Source of the DNA: Oscillospiraceae bacterium
GTDB taxonomy: Bacteria; Bacillota_A; Clostridia; Oscillospirales; Ruminococcaceae
Length of the DNA stretch: 19,366 bases
NCBI GenBank assembly: GCA_017440445.1
Contig: JAFSHE010000237.1
Span: 1-19,366 of the forward strand
Direction: 5' to 3'
How positions within the stretch are numbered: the stretch's first letter is position 1; every line of letters begins with the position of its first letter. The notes below the pieces were generated by a model that was given only the letters and a program-made list of their open reading frames with translations, was not told the origin of the DNA and did not search any database. The translations under genes were made by a program, and so were the position numbers. This document shows positions 6,967 to 14,410 of the stretch, in pieces.

Positions 6967-9525
6967 TTAGAAAGCCGACTTTCTCACAGGTGAGCTTGCC
7001 ACAAGCTTTTCTATGAACTCCTTATCACGCAGGGGTCTGCCGTTGAAGATGCCCTCCACCAGGTCAACGTTGTACTTGCGTATCATCTGGAAGATGGCGG
7101 GGCTGTCAACTCCCCTTGCGCAGACTGCTATGTTCTTTTCGTGCGCAAGTCTTATAACTGATTGCAGGAAGGAGGCTGAGATAGCGTCGTCGCTAAAGCG
7201 GCTGCTTCGTATCTTTATAGTCTTTACTGCGGGATTTTCAAGCGGGGCGATGGTGAAATAGCTTTCGCCTATGTCGTCCGCTATGATGTTCACGCCTATC
7301 TTTGAAAGCTGCTGCAGATACATGTTTCCGTTGTACAGGGTCTTTGCGCTGTCGGAAACGGAGATACTTACTGCACTTGGAGGCAGGGAGTACTCCAGCA
7401 GTGAGTTTCTCAGCGCTTCGATACTTGTTTCTGTGCTGAGGATGTTCTCGGGGATAGCGAAGCTTACACGGAAATGCTCAACGCCCGCTTCACGCACGGT
7501 AGCGCAGAATTCGCATATCCTGTCAACTACATAGCGGTATATCTCCTTGGAGAGCCCGAGACGGTCGATTATCGGCATAAACTGCTCACGTGGGACGGTA
7601 AGCTCCTCGTTTTCCCAGTAAAGGCTTGCTTCGCAGCAGTGCAGGGAGCCTGTGTTGATATCAATAACAGGCTGATACAGGAAATAGAAGCCCTTGAAAT
7701 CATTCTCCGCAGCGTCTGCGATAAGCTTTTTAACAAGCTGATTGTTGCCGAGCTGCTCCTCCAGTCCCTCGGAATAGCATACCGCATCATCGTAGTCACG
7801 CTCCTTGGCAAGGCGCAGCGTCTGGGTAGCGGCATTCACGCAGTGGTCGATATCAGCCGCATCGGCAGGGTACAGTGTAACTCCCGCATACACCTGGAGC
7901 CGCTGCTCGTTATCGTCAAGATACCATGGTGAGCGGAACTTCGTGAGTATAGCCAGTGCAAACTGACGAGCCTCCTCACGGTCGGCACCGCTGAGGGTCA
8001 TTATCAGTATATCGTTGCTGAAGCGGTATACCTTTTTCTTTGAGGAGCAGGGAACAGCTGAAATATATTCCGCAAAGCTCTTGAGAACTTCATCGGCGTA
8101 TTCGCAGCCATATATTTCAGAGATAGTCTTGAGGTTGGATATCTCGAAGGCTATCACAGCGCCGTTTCTGCCCTCGGTTATCTCGATGGGGAAATCACGC
8201 TCAAACATGCTGCGGTTGGGGATGCCTGTATCCGTATCGTAGTATGCGATACGCTCAAGCCTTGCCTGTGAAGCGGCAAGCTCATCCTCCATAAACACCT
8301 TGTAGATAACAGTGGACAGGATGTGGGTTATGCTCTTTATAAGCTTACGCTCACGGTTGCTCCATACACGGTTGGCTGTCCTTGCCTCGTACAGTATGAC
8401 GCCGCCCATGCTTCCGCTTTCAAATGTGCGTACAAGCACGCAGCTCCTGTTTTTGCCGTCATGGTCAACCTGCATAGCATGACGGTCTGTGCATACTATT
8501 CCGCTGTAATCCAGCTCGTCGGCAAGCTCTTGTATAGTGGGCGTTGCACACACTACGGGGAGCAGCATGCCAGATCTGTCCCAGCGGTACACCTTTGTGG
8601 GGGCAACGCTGTCGTTGCAGAAAAGCATATCGTCCAGATCGAAATACTCGGATATCAGCGGAACGATTCCCGACATGGCGTCCTTTGTATCTGTACTGTT
8701 GAGTATCAGTGAATAAACGTTGTTTACAAGTATCTGGTCCTCGAAATTCTGTCCCAGCATCTTGTTTGCATTCTGGGAGTTTTCCATCTCATTCACGATA
8801 ACAACGTAGGAGTTTGCTATGCTGGCAACAGTCTGGGTCATAGTCTCCAGGAGCTGCGCATTCTCGTTTATTACGTCCTCGTCGTTGCCTGCGATTATCC
8901 AGGATGCTATATCGTTATGGCGCACACGGATGGTCTGCTTGCGCTGATAGTTCATCTTGTTGAGATTGAAGTTTCTGTCCTGCTTTCCCGATGCGTAGAT
9001 AGTACGGTCGCCCGAATCCACTATTGCGGAGAACAGTCCCTTTATCTGCGTGAATGGCTTCTGTATGCGGATAAGGTAATCCTCTCCCAGGATATCCCTC
9101 AGCGAATAATTCTGCTGTGTGGTCGACAGATTAGCCGCATGCTTGCTGCGGAAGCGGCGCAGCACAGCGTCCTCGGTATCGCAGTCGAGATAGACGGATA
9201 CGTTGAACATCATGCCGCATATACCTGATAGTCTGCCGTTTTCGTCATTGTTTGCAGAGCCTGTTATGTAGTACCAGATGTACTCGCCCTTTGTGTTAAG
9301 TCGTGCATGCACCCTGAACTCTCTCAGTGAGCCGTTTACTATATCGTTGATGACCTCGCAGAAGGGCTGATAGTCATCGGGATGTATCACGTCGGCAAAG
9401 GTTATGCCGTTACCGTCGGAAAAAGGGTTTGCACCGGAGAGGATATCTGCGGGGAAGCCCTGCCTGAACTTCATACAGAATGCTACATGACCGCTGCCTG
9501 CAACAGCTCTTTCCAACTGTGTCAA
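6967..9525 (-). CDS. PAS/PocR-like/GAF sensor with degenerate GGDEF and EAL domains
   Basis: This cytoplasmic protein of about 852 residues has no membrane helix. Domains in order (numbered from the GTG at 9534): PAS (about 20-115, with HPDDYQPF and KGEYIWYY), a PocR-like sensor region (about 142-250), GAF-like (about 270-410), GGDEF (about 425-585) and EAL (about 605-845). The GGDEF signature reads RFSND at 504-508 instead of GGDEF context, and FEISN replaces the usual FDxDxFK. In the EAL domain CEAS replaces EAL (634-637), KIRSS replaces KID, ARGVD replaces AEGVE (806-810) and EG replaces QG. Both domains are therefore unlikely to make or cleave c-di-GMP; the protein may bind it or act by protein contact. 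The start chosen is TTG 9525, because GAGGTGAT lies 6 bases upstream; GTG 9534 lies inside that Shine-Dalgarno sequence. It converges on the Sel1-repeat gene. Confidence 0.85.
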   Translation of the reverse strand: MTQLERAVAGSGHVAFCMKFRQGFPADILSGANPFSDGNGITFADVIHPDDYQPFCEVINDIVNGSLREFRVHARLNTKGEYIWYYITGSANNDENGRLSGICGMMFNVSVYLDCDTEDAVLRRFRSKHAANLSTTQQNYSLRDILGEDYLIRIQKPFTQIKGLFSAIVDSGDRTIYASGKQDRNFNLNKMNYQRKQTIRVRHNDIASWIIAGNDEDVINENAQLLETMTQTVASIANSYVVIVNEMENSQNANKMLGQNFEDQILVNNVYSLILNSTDTKDAMSGIVPLISEYFDLDDMLFCNDSVAPTKVYRWDRSGMLLPVVCATPTIQELADELDYSGIVCTDRHAMQVDHDGKNRSCVLVRTFESGSMGGVILYEARTANRVWSNRERKLIKSITHILSTVIYKVFMEDELAASQARLERIAYYDTDTGIPNRSMFERDFPIEITEGRNGAVIAFEISNLKTISEIYGCEYADEVLKSFAEYISAVPCSSKKKVYRFSNDILIMTLSGADREEARQFALAILTKFRSPWYLDDNEQRLQVYAGVTLYPADAADIDHCVNAATQTLRLAKERDYDDAVCYSEGLEEQLGNNQLVKKLIADAAENDFKGFYFLYQPVIDINTGSLHCCEASLYWENEELTVPREQFMPIIDRLGLSKEIYRYVVDRICEFCATVREAGVEHFRVSFAIPENILSTETSIEALRNSLLEYSLPPSAVSISVSDSAKTLYNGNMYLQQLSKIGVNIIADDIGESYFTIAPLENPAVKTIKIRSSRFSDDAISASFLQSVIRLAHEKNIAVCARGVDSPAIFQMIRKYNVDLVEGIFNGRPLRDKEFIEKLVASSPVRKSAF

Positions 9526-9585
9526 AGAAATCACCTCTTATGCTAAAAAATAACCTATCTGTTAATTTATTATCAAACTTTAGAT

Positions 9586-9591
9586 ATTATA
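9586..9591 (-). promoter_or_regulatory. Possible -10 box of the degenerate GGDEF/EAL gene
   Basis: A TATAAT on the minus strand lies about 60 bases before the start codon in a very AT-rich stretch (9541-9690). No good -35 box is found at 16-18 bp, so an activator or alternative sigma factor may be needed. This is low-confidence. Confidence 0.35.
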
Positions 9592-9708
9592 CCTCTTGGA
9601 TTTTGTGTATATATTCATTTTATCATAAAATTTTCAACATTTCAAGAGGTTTTTTGTAATTTTTATGTAATTTTCACATATTCTTTTTTCCGTGATATCC
9701 GCTTTTGC

Positions 9709-9740
9709 CAAAAGAAACACCGGACTGTCAGAAAGTCCGG
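9709..9740 (-). terminator. Probable terminator of the sigma/anti-sigma operon
   Basis: The 7-bp perfect stem CCGGACT / AGTCCGG (9720-9726, 9734-9740) is followed on the minus strand by TGTTTCTTTT. It lies about 87 bases after the stop codon of the leftward membrane protein gene. Confidence 0.65.
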
Positions 9741-9826
9741 CGCAGTTATCTGATATACAGCGCGATATTATAATTATATGCGGTGTCAGCGCTGTTTATT
9801 ACTGTTTTTTGATATACATTCATATA

Positions 9827-10810
9827 TCAGGAAATATTATCTGTCTGAGCTTTTTTGTACACGCCCACACGTCCGTCTGTCGGTGCATTGGTGATGAACA
9901 GAGTATCGGCAGTATAGTCCACAAAATAGCTTGCACCGAAGGTGGTATCCTGCATCCATTCTGCGGGGAGAGAGCCGTCATACTCGGGATAATATCCGTC
10001 CTCGAGGATCTCCACAAAGATATATGTTCCGTTGTCTGTGCGGCAGACCTTAAGGTCCTCATCGAACGTTATCAGAGAGTAATCTGACTCGTTTTCAACG
10101 GTATCCTCGGGAGCGTCAGGCTCCATAGGCGGTGCGGGTTCTTCAGGTACTGCGGGGAATATCGGCAGCTCCGGCAGTAAGGAAGCTTCGGGTGCTTCAG
10201 GCTCTGTGGGTAATTCGGGAAGTGACGGCTCCTCAGGTTCTGCGGGGAGTTCGGGAAGCATCGGCGCCTCTGGCTCCTTCAGACCTGTGCTTTCGCTTTC
10301 GGGAGAGGTATCGGCATTGTCAGTTGCAGCATCCGCATCGGGAGCTGCGGGTTCTTCGGCTGCCTCGGGTGCCATGGGTGCAGCGGGCATCTCGGGTGCT
10401 ATAAAACCGTTTGCATCATCGGCGGATATGTCGTAGTCAGCAGCGTCTTCATTGATACTTTTTTCAGCGTCGGCTGATTTGTCCAATATCATATCCGATA
10501 CAGCGCTGCCTGCTGTTGCTGATGTAGTGTTTTCAGCAGACTCGCAGTAGCTTTCCATGCATGCGGAGGACGATATCATAGCATCGTTTGCTGTAAGGGC
10601 GCTCTGCGGCAGGAAACGTGCTGCGGATATGCCTATCACTGCGCAGGCTGCGACAGAGCCGCCTGCTATCGCTATCTGTCTGAAAGGTATAGCCTTTTTC
10701 GAGGGCGTCTTTTTTGCCTGTTCGAGTATATTCTGCTTCATGCGCAGCATGCTCTCCGCCGAGGGGTTCATGATCTCTGCGCTTTTTTTGTATTCTTCTC
10801 TGAAATCCAT
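9827..10810 (-). CDS. One-pass membrane protein, probable anti-sigma factor
   Basis: This 327-residue protein has a charged cytosolic N-terminus (1-44), one membrane helix (about 45-66, IAIAGGSVAACAVIGISAA), a Ser/Ala/Asp-rich stretch, a long Pro/Glu/Ala linker (about 136-236, with LPELP three times) and a small extracytoplasmic domain (about 245-320). Its start overlaps the sigma factor stop by one base (TGATG), so the two are translationally coupled. That position and layout fit an anti-sigma factor that holds the sigma factor at the membrane. No zinc-binding HxxxCxxC motif is present in the N-terminus, so it is not a ZAS-type anti-sigma factor. The exported acidic, proline-rich linker could span the cell wall, placing the C-terminal domain as an envelope sensor. 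The family is not recognised; the role is inferred from context. Confidence 0.7.
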   Translation of the reverse strand: MDFREEYKKSAEIMNPSAESMLRMKQNILEQAKKTPSKKAIPFRQIAIAGGSVAACAVIGISAARFLPQSALTANDAMISSSACMESYCESAENTTSATAGSAVSDMILDKSADAEKSINEDAADYDISADDANGFIAPEMPAAPMAPEAAEEPAAPDADAATDNADTSPESESTGLKEPEAPMLPELPAEPEEPSLPELPTEPEAPEASLLPELPIFPAVPEEPAPPMEPDAPEDTVENESDYSLITFDEDLKVCRTDNGTYIFVEILEDGYYPEYDGSLPAEWMQDTTFGASYFVDYTADTLFITNAPTDGRVGVYKKAQTDNIS

Positions 10811-11337
10811 CAGAAATCAACCTCCTTCAGCATGGGTTTAAGCATGTCACGTGCACGGCTGAGCTGTGATTTTACGGTAGCCTCACGTATTCCCGTAGCC
10901 TTACTTATCTGTGCCACTGACATATCTTCAAAATAGAAAAGATGAATTACTATACGGTACTTGTCGGGGAGCTTCATCACTGCGGACATGACAGCATTCT
11001 TCTGCTCTATGCGTTCAATACTGCTGTCGTCGCCGGGGATTTCTCCGTTTTCCTCCATGTTCTCCAGTCCCTCGTCCGAGGCACGGTGTCGGAACCATGC
11101 GGAGGTCACAAGCGTCTTGGTGCAGTTTATCGCACAGCGGATGAGCCATGCCTTGCGATGCTCCTCGTCATTGTACGTAAGGTCTGCACGGTAGTATTTA
11201 AGGAACACATCCTGTGTGATATCCTCTGCGTCGTTAGCGCTTCCAAGGCGTGAGAAAGCTATCCTATACACCATAGGCATATAGAATTCCATTACCTGTT
11301 CAAAGCTCTCGCTTGCCCTTAATGACATTGTGTCCAT
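10810..11337 (-). CDS. ECF (sigma-70 family) RNA polymerase sigma factor
   Basis: This 175-residue protein has the two-domain ECF layout. Sigma region 2 is at about residues 17-83, with VYRIAFSRLGSANDAEDITQ and DVFLKYYR (the -10 binding core) and then WLIRCAINCTK. Sigma region 4 is at about 115-168, with LPDKYRIVIHLFYFEDMS and the helix-turn-helix IREATVKSQLSRARDMLK that reads the -35 box. Length is typical. The start at 11337 has GGAG 10 bases upstream; a second ATG three codons in (MSLRAS) has no better site. It is the first gene of a two-gene operon with the membrane protein that overlaps its stop. An 11-bp-period repeat array 42-85 bases upstream suggests control by an OmpR/PhoB-type regulator in addition to, or instead of, autoregulation. 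Confidence 0.93.
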   Translation of the reverse strand: MDTMSLRASESFEQVMEFYMPMVYRIAFSRLGSANDAEDITQDVFLKYYRADLTYNDEEHRKAWLIRCAINCTKTLVTSAWFRHRASDEGLENMEENGEIPGDDSSIERIEQKNAVMSAVMKLPDKYRIVIHLFYFEDMSVAQISKATGIREATVKSQLSRARDMLKPMLKEVDF

Positions 11338-11378
11338 AGCTTTTTATCTCCGTACGAATTCATAAGTAAAACTCTGCT

Positions 11379-11422
11379 GGTTACAAAAAGGTTGCAAATT
11401 GGTTACAAAATAGTTAAAAATT
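11379..11422. promoter_or_regulatory. Four direct repeats GGTTRCAA at exact 11-bp spacing
   Basis: The repeats are GGTTACAA at 11379, GGTTGCAA at 11390, GGTTACAA at 11401 and a weaker AGTTAAAA at 11412. Each starts exactly 11 bp after the last, so all face the same side of the helix. The TTACA-N6-TTGCA-N6 layout resembles the direct-repeat boxes of OmpR/PhoB-family response regulators (PhoP/PhoB boxes). The array sits just upstream of the sigma factor gene. No regulator gene is adjacent. Confidence 0.65.
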
Positions 11423-11449
11423 TTTTGGATGGGGGATAGATCGGTTAAG

Positions 11450-11584
11450 AATTAGAAGTGAGGAATTTCGGTGTTGGCTGACACAGCTAAATCTGTAATG
11501 CTTAATATTGCAGAGTAGTCGTTATTGAAATATGCGCCGATAGGCGCACAATAATTCCTCACTCCTCATTCCTCACTCCTAATT
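11450..11584. mobile_element. 135-bp MITE-like element with inverted ends
   Basis: The left end AATTAGAAGTGAGGAAT (11450-11466) matches the reverse complement of the right end (11568-11584) at 16 of 17 bases. Inside are two hairpins: TTGGCTG-ACA-CAGCTAA (11474-11490) and TGCGCC-GATA-GGCGCA (11533-11548). The right end is doubled as a 14-bp tandem repeat (11554-11567 and 11568-11581, 13 of 14 identical). It has no coding capacity and begins five bases after the ttdA stop codon, so it may also serve as that operon's 3' end. Confidence 0.5.
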
Positions 11585-11589
11585 ATTCT

Positions 11590-12435
11590 CTATATCACTG
11601 CATGCGCATGCCTTGTGACATGACATCCTATGTTTACTGCCACGGGAAGTCCTGCGATATGGGTCGCACTCTTTTCGATGTTCACATACAGTGCGGTGAC
11701 AGTGCCGCCGAAGCCCTGCGAGCCTATTCCGAGCCTGTTTATCGCATCCAGCATATCCTTTTCCATCTCTGCGTATGCGGGGTCGGTGTTGCGTATGGAA
11801 AGGTCACGGCAGAGAGCCTTTTTGGCGAGATATGCGCTGTACTCGAAGTCGCCGCCTATTCCTACGCCGACCACGATGGGCGGGCAGGGGTTACTTCCTG
11901 CGAGGGATACGGTTTCTGTCACGAAGTCTATCACATCCTGCCTTGACGCAGAGGGCGTGAACATCTTAAGACGGCTCATGTTCTCACTTCCGAAGCCCTT
12001 CGGGGCAACGGTGAGGCTTATCTTATCGCCTGCGACTATACGTGTATGTATAACTGCGGGAGTATTGTTGTTGGTGTTCTTTCTGTCGAGGAGCGGGTCT
12101 CCGACTATCGAAAGGCGAAGTCTGCCCTCAACGTAGCCATCTGCCACGCCCGTATTGACTGCGTCCTCGAAGCTGCCGCCGACGATGTGACAGTCCTGTC
12201 CCACCTCTGCGAAGATGACAGCCATTCCCGTGTCCTGACAGATAGGCACGGAAAGCTCGTCTGCACAGTCGATATTGCTGATGATGTCGCCCAGCACGCT
12301 TTTTCCGAGGGGGCTTTCCTCCTTGTCGATGCAGGAGGATATACATTCTCTCATTCCGCAGGGAAGATGCAGGTTAGCCTCTATGCAAAGGCGGCTTATG
12401 GTTTCGGTTATCAGTGAAGCGTTTATCTCACGCAT
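11590..12435 (-). CDS. ttdA: Class I fumarate hydratase / L-tartrate dehydratase, alpha subunit
   Basis: This 281-residue protein is the Fe-S domain subunit of the two-subunit class I hydro-lyases, which interconvert fumarate and malate (or dehydrate tartrate) using an oxygen-sensitive [4Fe-4S] cluster. The three expected cluster cysteines are seen in CQDTG (C66), NPCPPIVVGVGIGG (C184) and CHVTRHA (C271), along with APKGFGSENMS (about 144-154). Length is full. AAAGGAG lies 6 bases before the ATG. It is the last gene of the fabD operon, 17 bases after the GNAT gene. The partner beta subunit normally follows directly, but here the next gene is an ECF sigma factor, so the alpha subunit is orphaned in this window. 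Fumarase and tartrate dehydratase cannot be told apart from this subunit alone. Confidence 0.88.
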   Translation of the reverse strand: MREINASLITETISRLCIEANLHLPCGMRECISSCIDKEESPLGKSVLGDIISNIDCADELSVPICQDTGMAVIFAEVGQDCHIVGGSFEDAVNTGVADGYVEGRLRLSIVGDPLLDRKNTNNNTPAVIHTRIVAGDKISLTVAPKGFGSENMSRLKMFTPSASRQDVIDFVTETVSLAGSNPCPPIVVGVGIGGDFEYSAYLAKKALCRDLSIRNTDPAYAEMEKDMLDAINRLGIGSQGFGGTVTALYVNIEKSATHIAGLPVAVNIGCHVTRHAHAVI

Positions 12436-12452
12436 GATGTTCTCCTTTCGGT

Positions 12453-13202
12453 CTATGGAGTATTGTTTATCTTCTTACAGCCTATCTCCACCCATGCGGG
12501 TCGGAAGCCGCATTTTAATGCGATCTGCCATGAGTGAAGATTTGACAGGCTCGTGCCGTAGAAGGGTATATCGCCACGGCGAAGTATCTCGTTTTTCAGC
12601 ACCGTTACGAGATATGTTCCTATTCCCTGTGAGCGGAACTGAGGCATTACATCGATGCCTATCTGCTGAAAGCCTCTGGCATCCTCGGAGCAGCCTGCCA
12701 TCCCCGCTATCTCTCCATCAATGATGGCGCAGACCACGAGTCTGTCGGGACGCTCGGGACGAAAGCGGTCGCATATTGCATTCGGGAAACGCTCGTCCCC
12801 GTAAAACGGATGTATCTCAGTGTCGCTGTACCATTTTGCTTCAAAGCTGCCCCGAGGGATGACATCCTCCTGCGGCAGGAACATGTGATGGCTCTGAGAC
12901 AGAGTATATCCGTATCCGTTAAGCTCCTTCTCGAGCGGGAGGAGGTCTGGCAGCTCAAACAGTCGGTGACCTGTTTTGTTTCTGCTCCACTCAGTGAGAA
13001 AGCCGTGGAGCCGCTCGTCCGCTGTTATGACAGCGTTACCGCCTAAGGTCGCCATGTGGAAGAAGTACGGCTCTTTCTGATAGACCCTGCGCCCCTCATT
13101 CGCAGCGGAAAGGGTGATGATGTTATCTTCCTTTCCGAAGTCCGTGGGGGCGCAGTTTAATTCTGTTGAGAGGAGCCGTTTAAGCTCGTCTGTATATTTC
13201 AT
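12453..13202 (-). CDS. GNAT-family N-acetyltransferase
   Basis: This 249-residue protein has an unassigned N-terminal half (about 1-120) and a C-terminal GNAT fold (about 120-245). The acetyl-CoA pyrophosphate-binding loop QFRSQGIGTYLV is at 188-199 (R/Q-x-x-G-x-G), and a typical last GNAT segment follows: NLHSWQIALKCGFRP, where an acceptor-side residue often lies. Substrate is unknown. It starts three bases after the amidohydrolase stop codon without a clear Shine-Dalgarno, which suggests translational coupling. The pairing with an amidohydrolase raises the possibility that one makes and the other breaks an amide, but this is speculative. Confidence 0.85.
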   Translation of the reverse strand: MKYTDELKRLLSTELNCAPTDFGKEDNIITLSAANEGRRVYQKEPYFFHMATLGGNAVITADERLHGFLTEWSRNKTGHRLFELPDLLPLEKELNGYGYTLSQSHHMFLPQEDVIPRGSFEAKWYSDTEIHPFYGDERFPNAICDRFRPERPDRLVVCAIIDGEIAGMAGCSEDARGFQQIGIDVMPQFRSQGIGTYLVTVLKNEILRRGDIPFYGTSLSNLHSWQIALKCGFRPAWVEIGCKKINNTP

Positions 13203-13205
13203 TGA

Positions 13206-14387
13206 TTATTTCGCAAAAGCCTTTCTGCCCTCGATGAATACCATCTCGGGTGTAACTGTGAGGTCCAGCGGGTCGCCTTTAAACAGCGAGAAGTCCGCCT
13301 GCTTTCCAACCTCGATACTGCCGAGGATATCAGATATGCCTATCGTTTCTGCGGCATAGATGGTGATACCACGCAGAGCTTCATCCCTTGACAGACCGCC
13401 CCTCACTGCGAGAGCCGCTGTCAGCGGAAGATACTGTATCGGTGTTTCGGGATGGTCGGTGCATATTGCGCATTTTATGCCGTTTTCCGACAGCACACAG
13501 GGAGTTTTTATATCGTGATTGCGAAGCTCGGGCTTGCCTCTGTCGCCGAAAAGAGGTCCTGTTACCACCGCAGGGCAGTCCTCGGCAAGCTCGTCTGCGA
13601 TAACTGCGCCATCAGTGCAGTGGATAAGCACGTAATCCAGACCGAATTCCTTTGACAGCCTTACCGCAGTGAATATATCATCGGCACGGTGGCAGTGGAA
13701 GTGCGCTTTAAGCTTGTTTTCCTCTGCGAAAAGGGGGAGCAGTGCCTCGCACTTTATGTCGTAATCAGGCTCGGATATCTCGTCATCGGTACCCTTGAGG
13801 CGCTCGTATTCCTTTTTGTCTGCGAGATAGCGCTTTGCTTTCATGAGCTGTTCACGGATGACCGCAGCGGTTGCCATTCGGGTGACAGGGCTTTCGTCAC
13901 GGTCGTTGTAGGTGTTTTTCGGGTTTTCGCCCAGTGCGAATTTTATTGCGGCGGGTGACTTTACTATCAGCTTGTCGATGCGCTTGCTGCCCCATGTTTT
14001 CATTATCACGAAGCTGCCGCCTATGGGATTTGCACTGCCTACGCCTGTGCATACAGAGGTAACTCCCGCACTGATTGCGTCGGAGAAGCAGCGATCCATC
14101 GGGTCGATGCTGTCGAGGGCACGCAGGTGCGGGGTAGAGGGGTCGGTGTCCTCGTTGCCGTCCTCTCCCTCGAAGGTAAGTCCGTCATTCCACATGCCGA
14201 TGTGGCAGTGTGCGTCTATAAATCCGGGATAGAGGGAAAGCCCGCAGCCGTCTGTTATTTCATCCTCGGTGTCACGGTATTCCGTCATGCTGCCGACCTC
14301 GGAGAAGATACCGCCGGAAATGCGTACAAATCCGTTTTCGATATCTTTTCCTGCCATTGAGCATATCTTTACATTTTTAATGACCAT
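13206..14387 (-). CDS. Amidohydrolase-superfamily metal-dependent hydrolase
   Basis: This 393-residue protein has the amidohydrolase TIM barrel. Metal ligands expected for the superfamily are visible: H60-x-H62 in GFIDAHCHIGMW, histidines in AHFHCHRADD (H229-H233), H256 in LIHCTDG and the catalytic Asp D311 in CTDHPETP. No carboxylated-lysine motif is obvious, so it most resembles the imidazolonepropionase/adenosine-type branch with one metal. The C-terminus (GSIEVGKQADFSLF) is the classic amidohydrolase tail. Substrate is not predictable; cyclic amides, N-acyl compounds or deaminase substrates are all possible. AAGGA lies 12 bases before the ATG. It lies 23 bases after aroK in the fabD-aroE-aroK operon, with no obvious pathway link. 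Confidence 0.85.
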   Translation of the reverse strand: MVIKNVKICSMAGKDIENGFVRISGGIFSEVGSMTEYRDTEDEITDGCGLSLYPGFIDAHCHIGMWNDGLTFEGEDGNEDTDPSTPHLRALDSIDPMDRCFSDAISAGVTSVCTGVGSANPIGGSFVIMKTWGSKRIDKLIVKSPAAIKFALGENPKNTYNDRDESPVTRMATAAVIREQLMKAKRYLADKKEYERLKGTDDEISEPDYDIKCEALLPLFAEENKLKAHFHCHRADDIFTAVRLSKEFGLDYVLIHCTDGAVIADELAEDCPAVVTGPLFGDRGKPELRNHDIKTPCVLSENGIKCAICTDHPETPIQYLPLTAALAVRGGLSRDEALRGITIYAAETIGISDILGSIEVGKQADFSLFKGDPLDLTVTPEMVFIEGRKAFAK

Positions 14388-14410
14388 ATTTATAGTATAT
14401 CCTTAAAAGT

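Noticed and set aside
10132..10436. Plus-strand open frames rich in Ser/Gly or Arg/Leu
   Set aside because: They are mirror reads of the low-complexity proline/glutamate codons of the leftward membrane protein.
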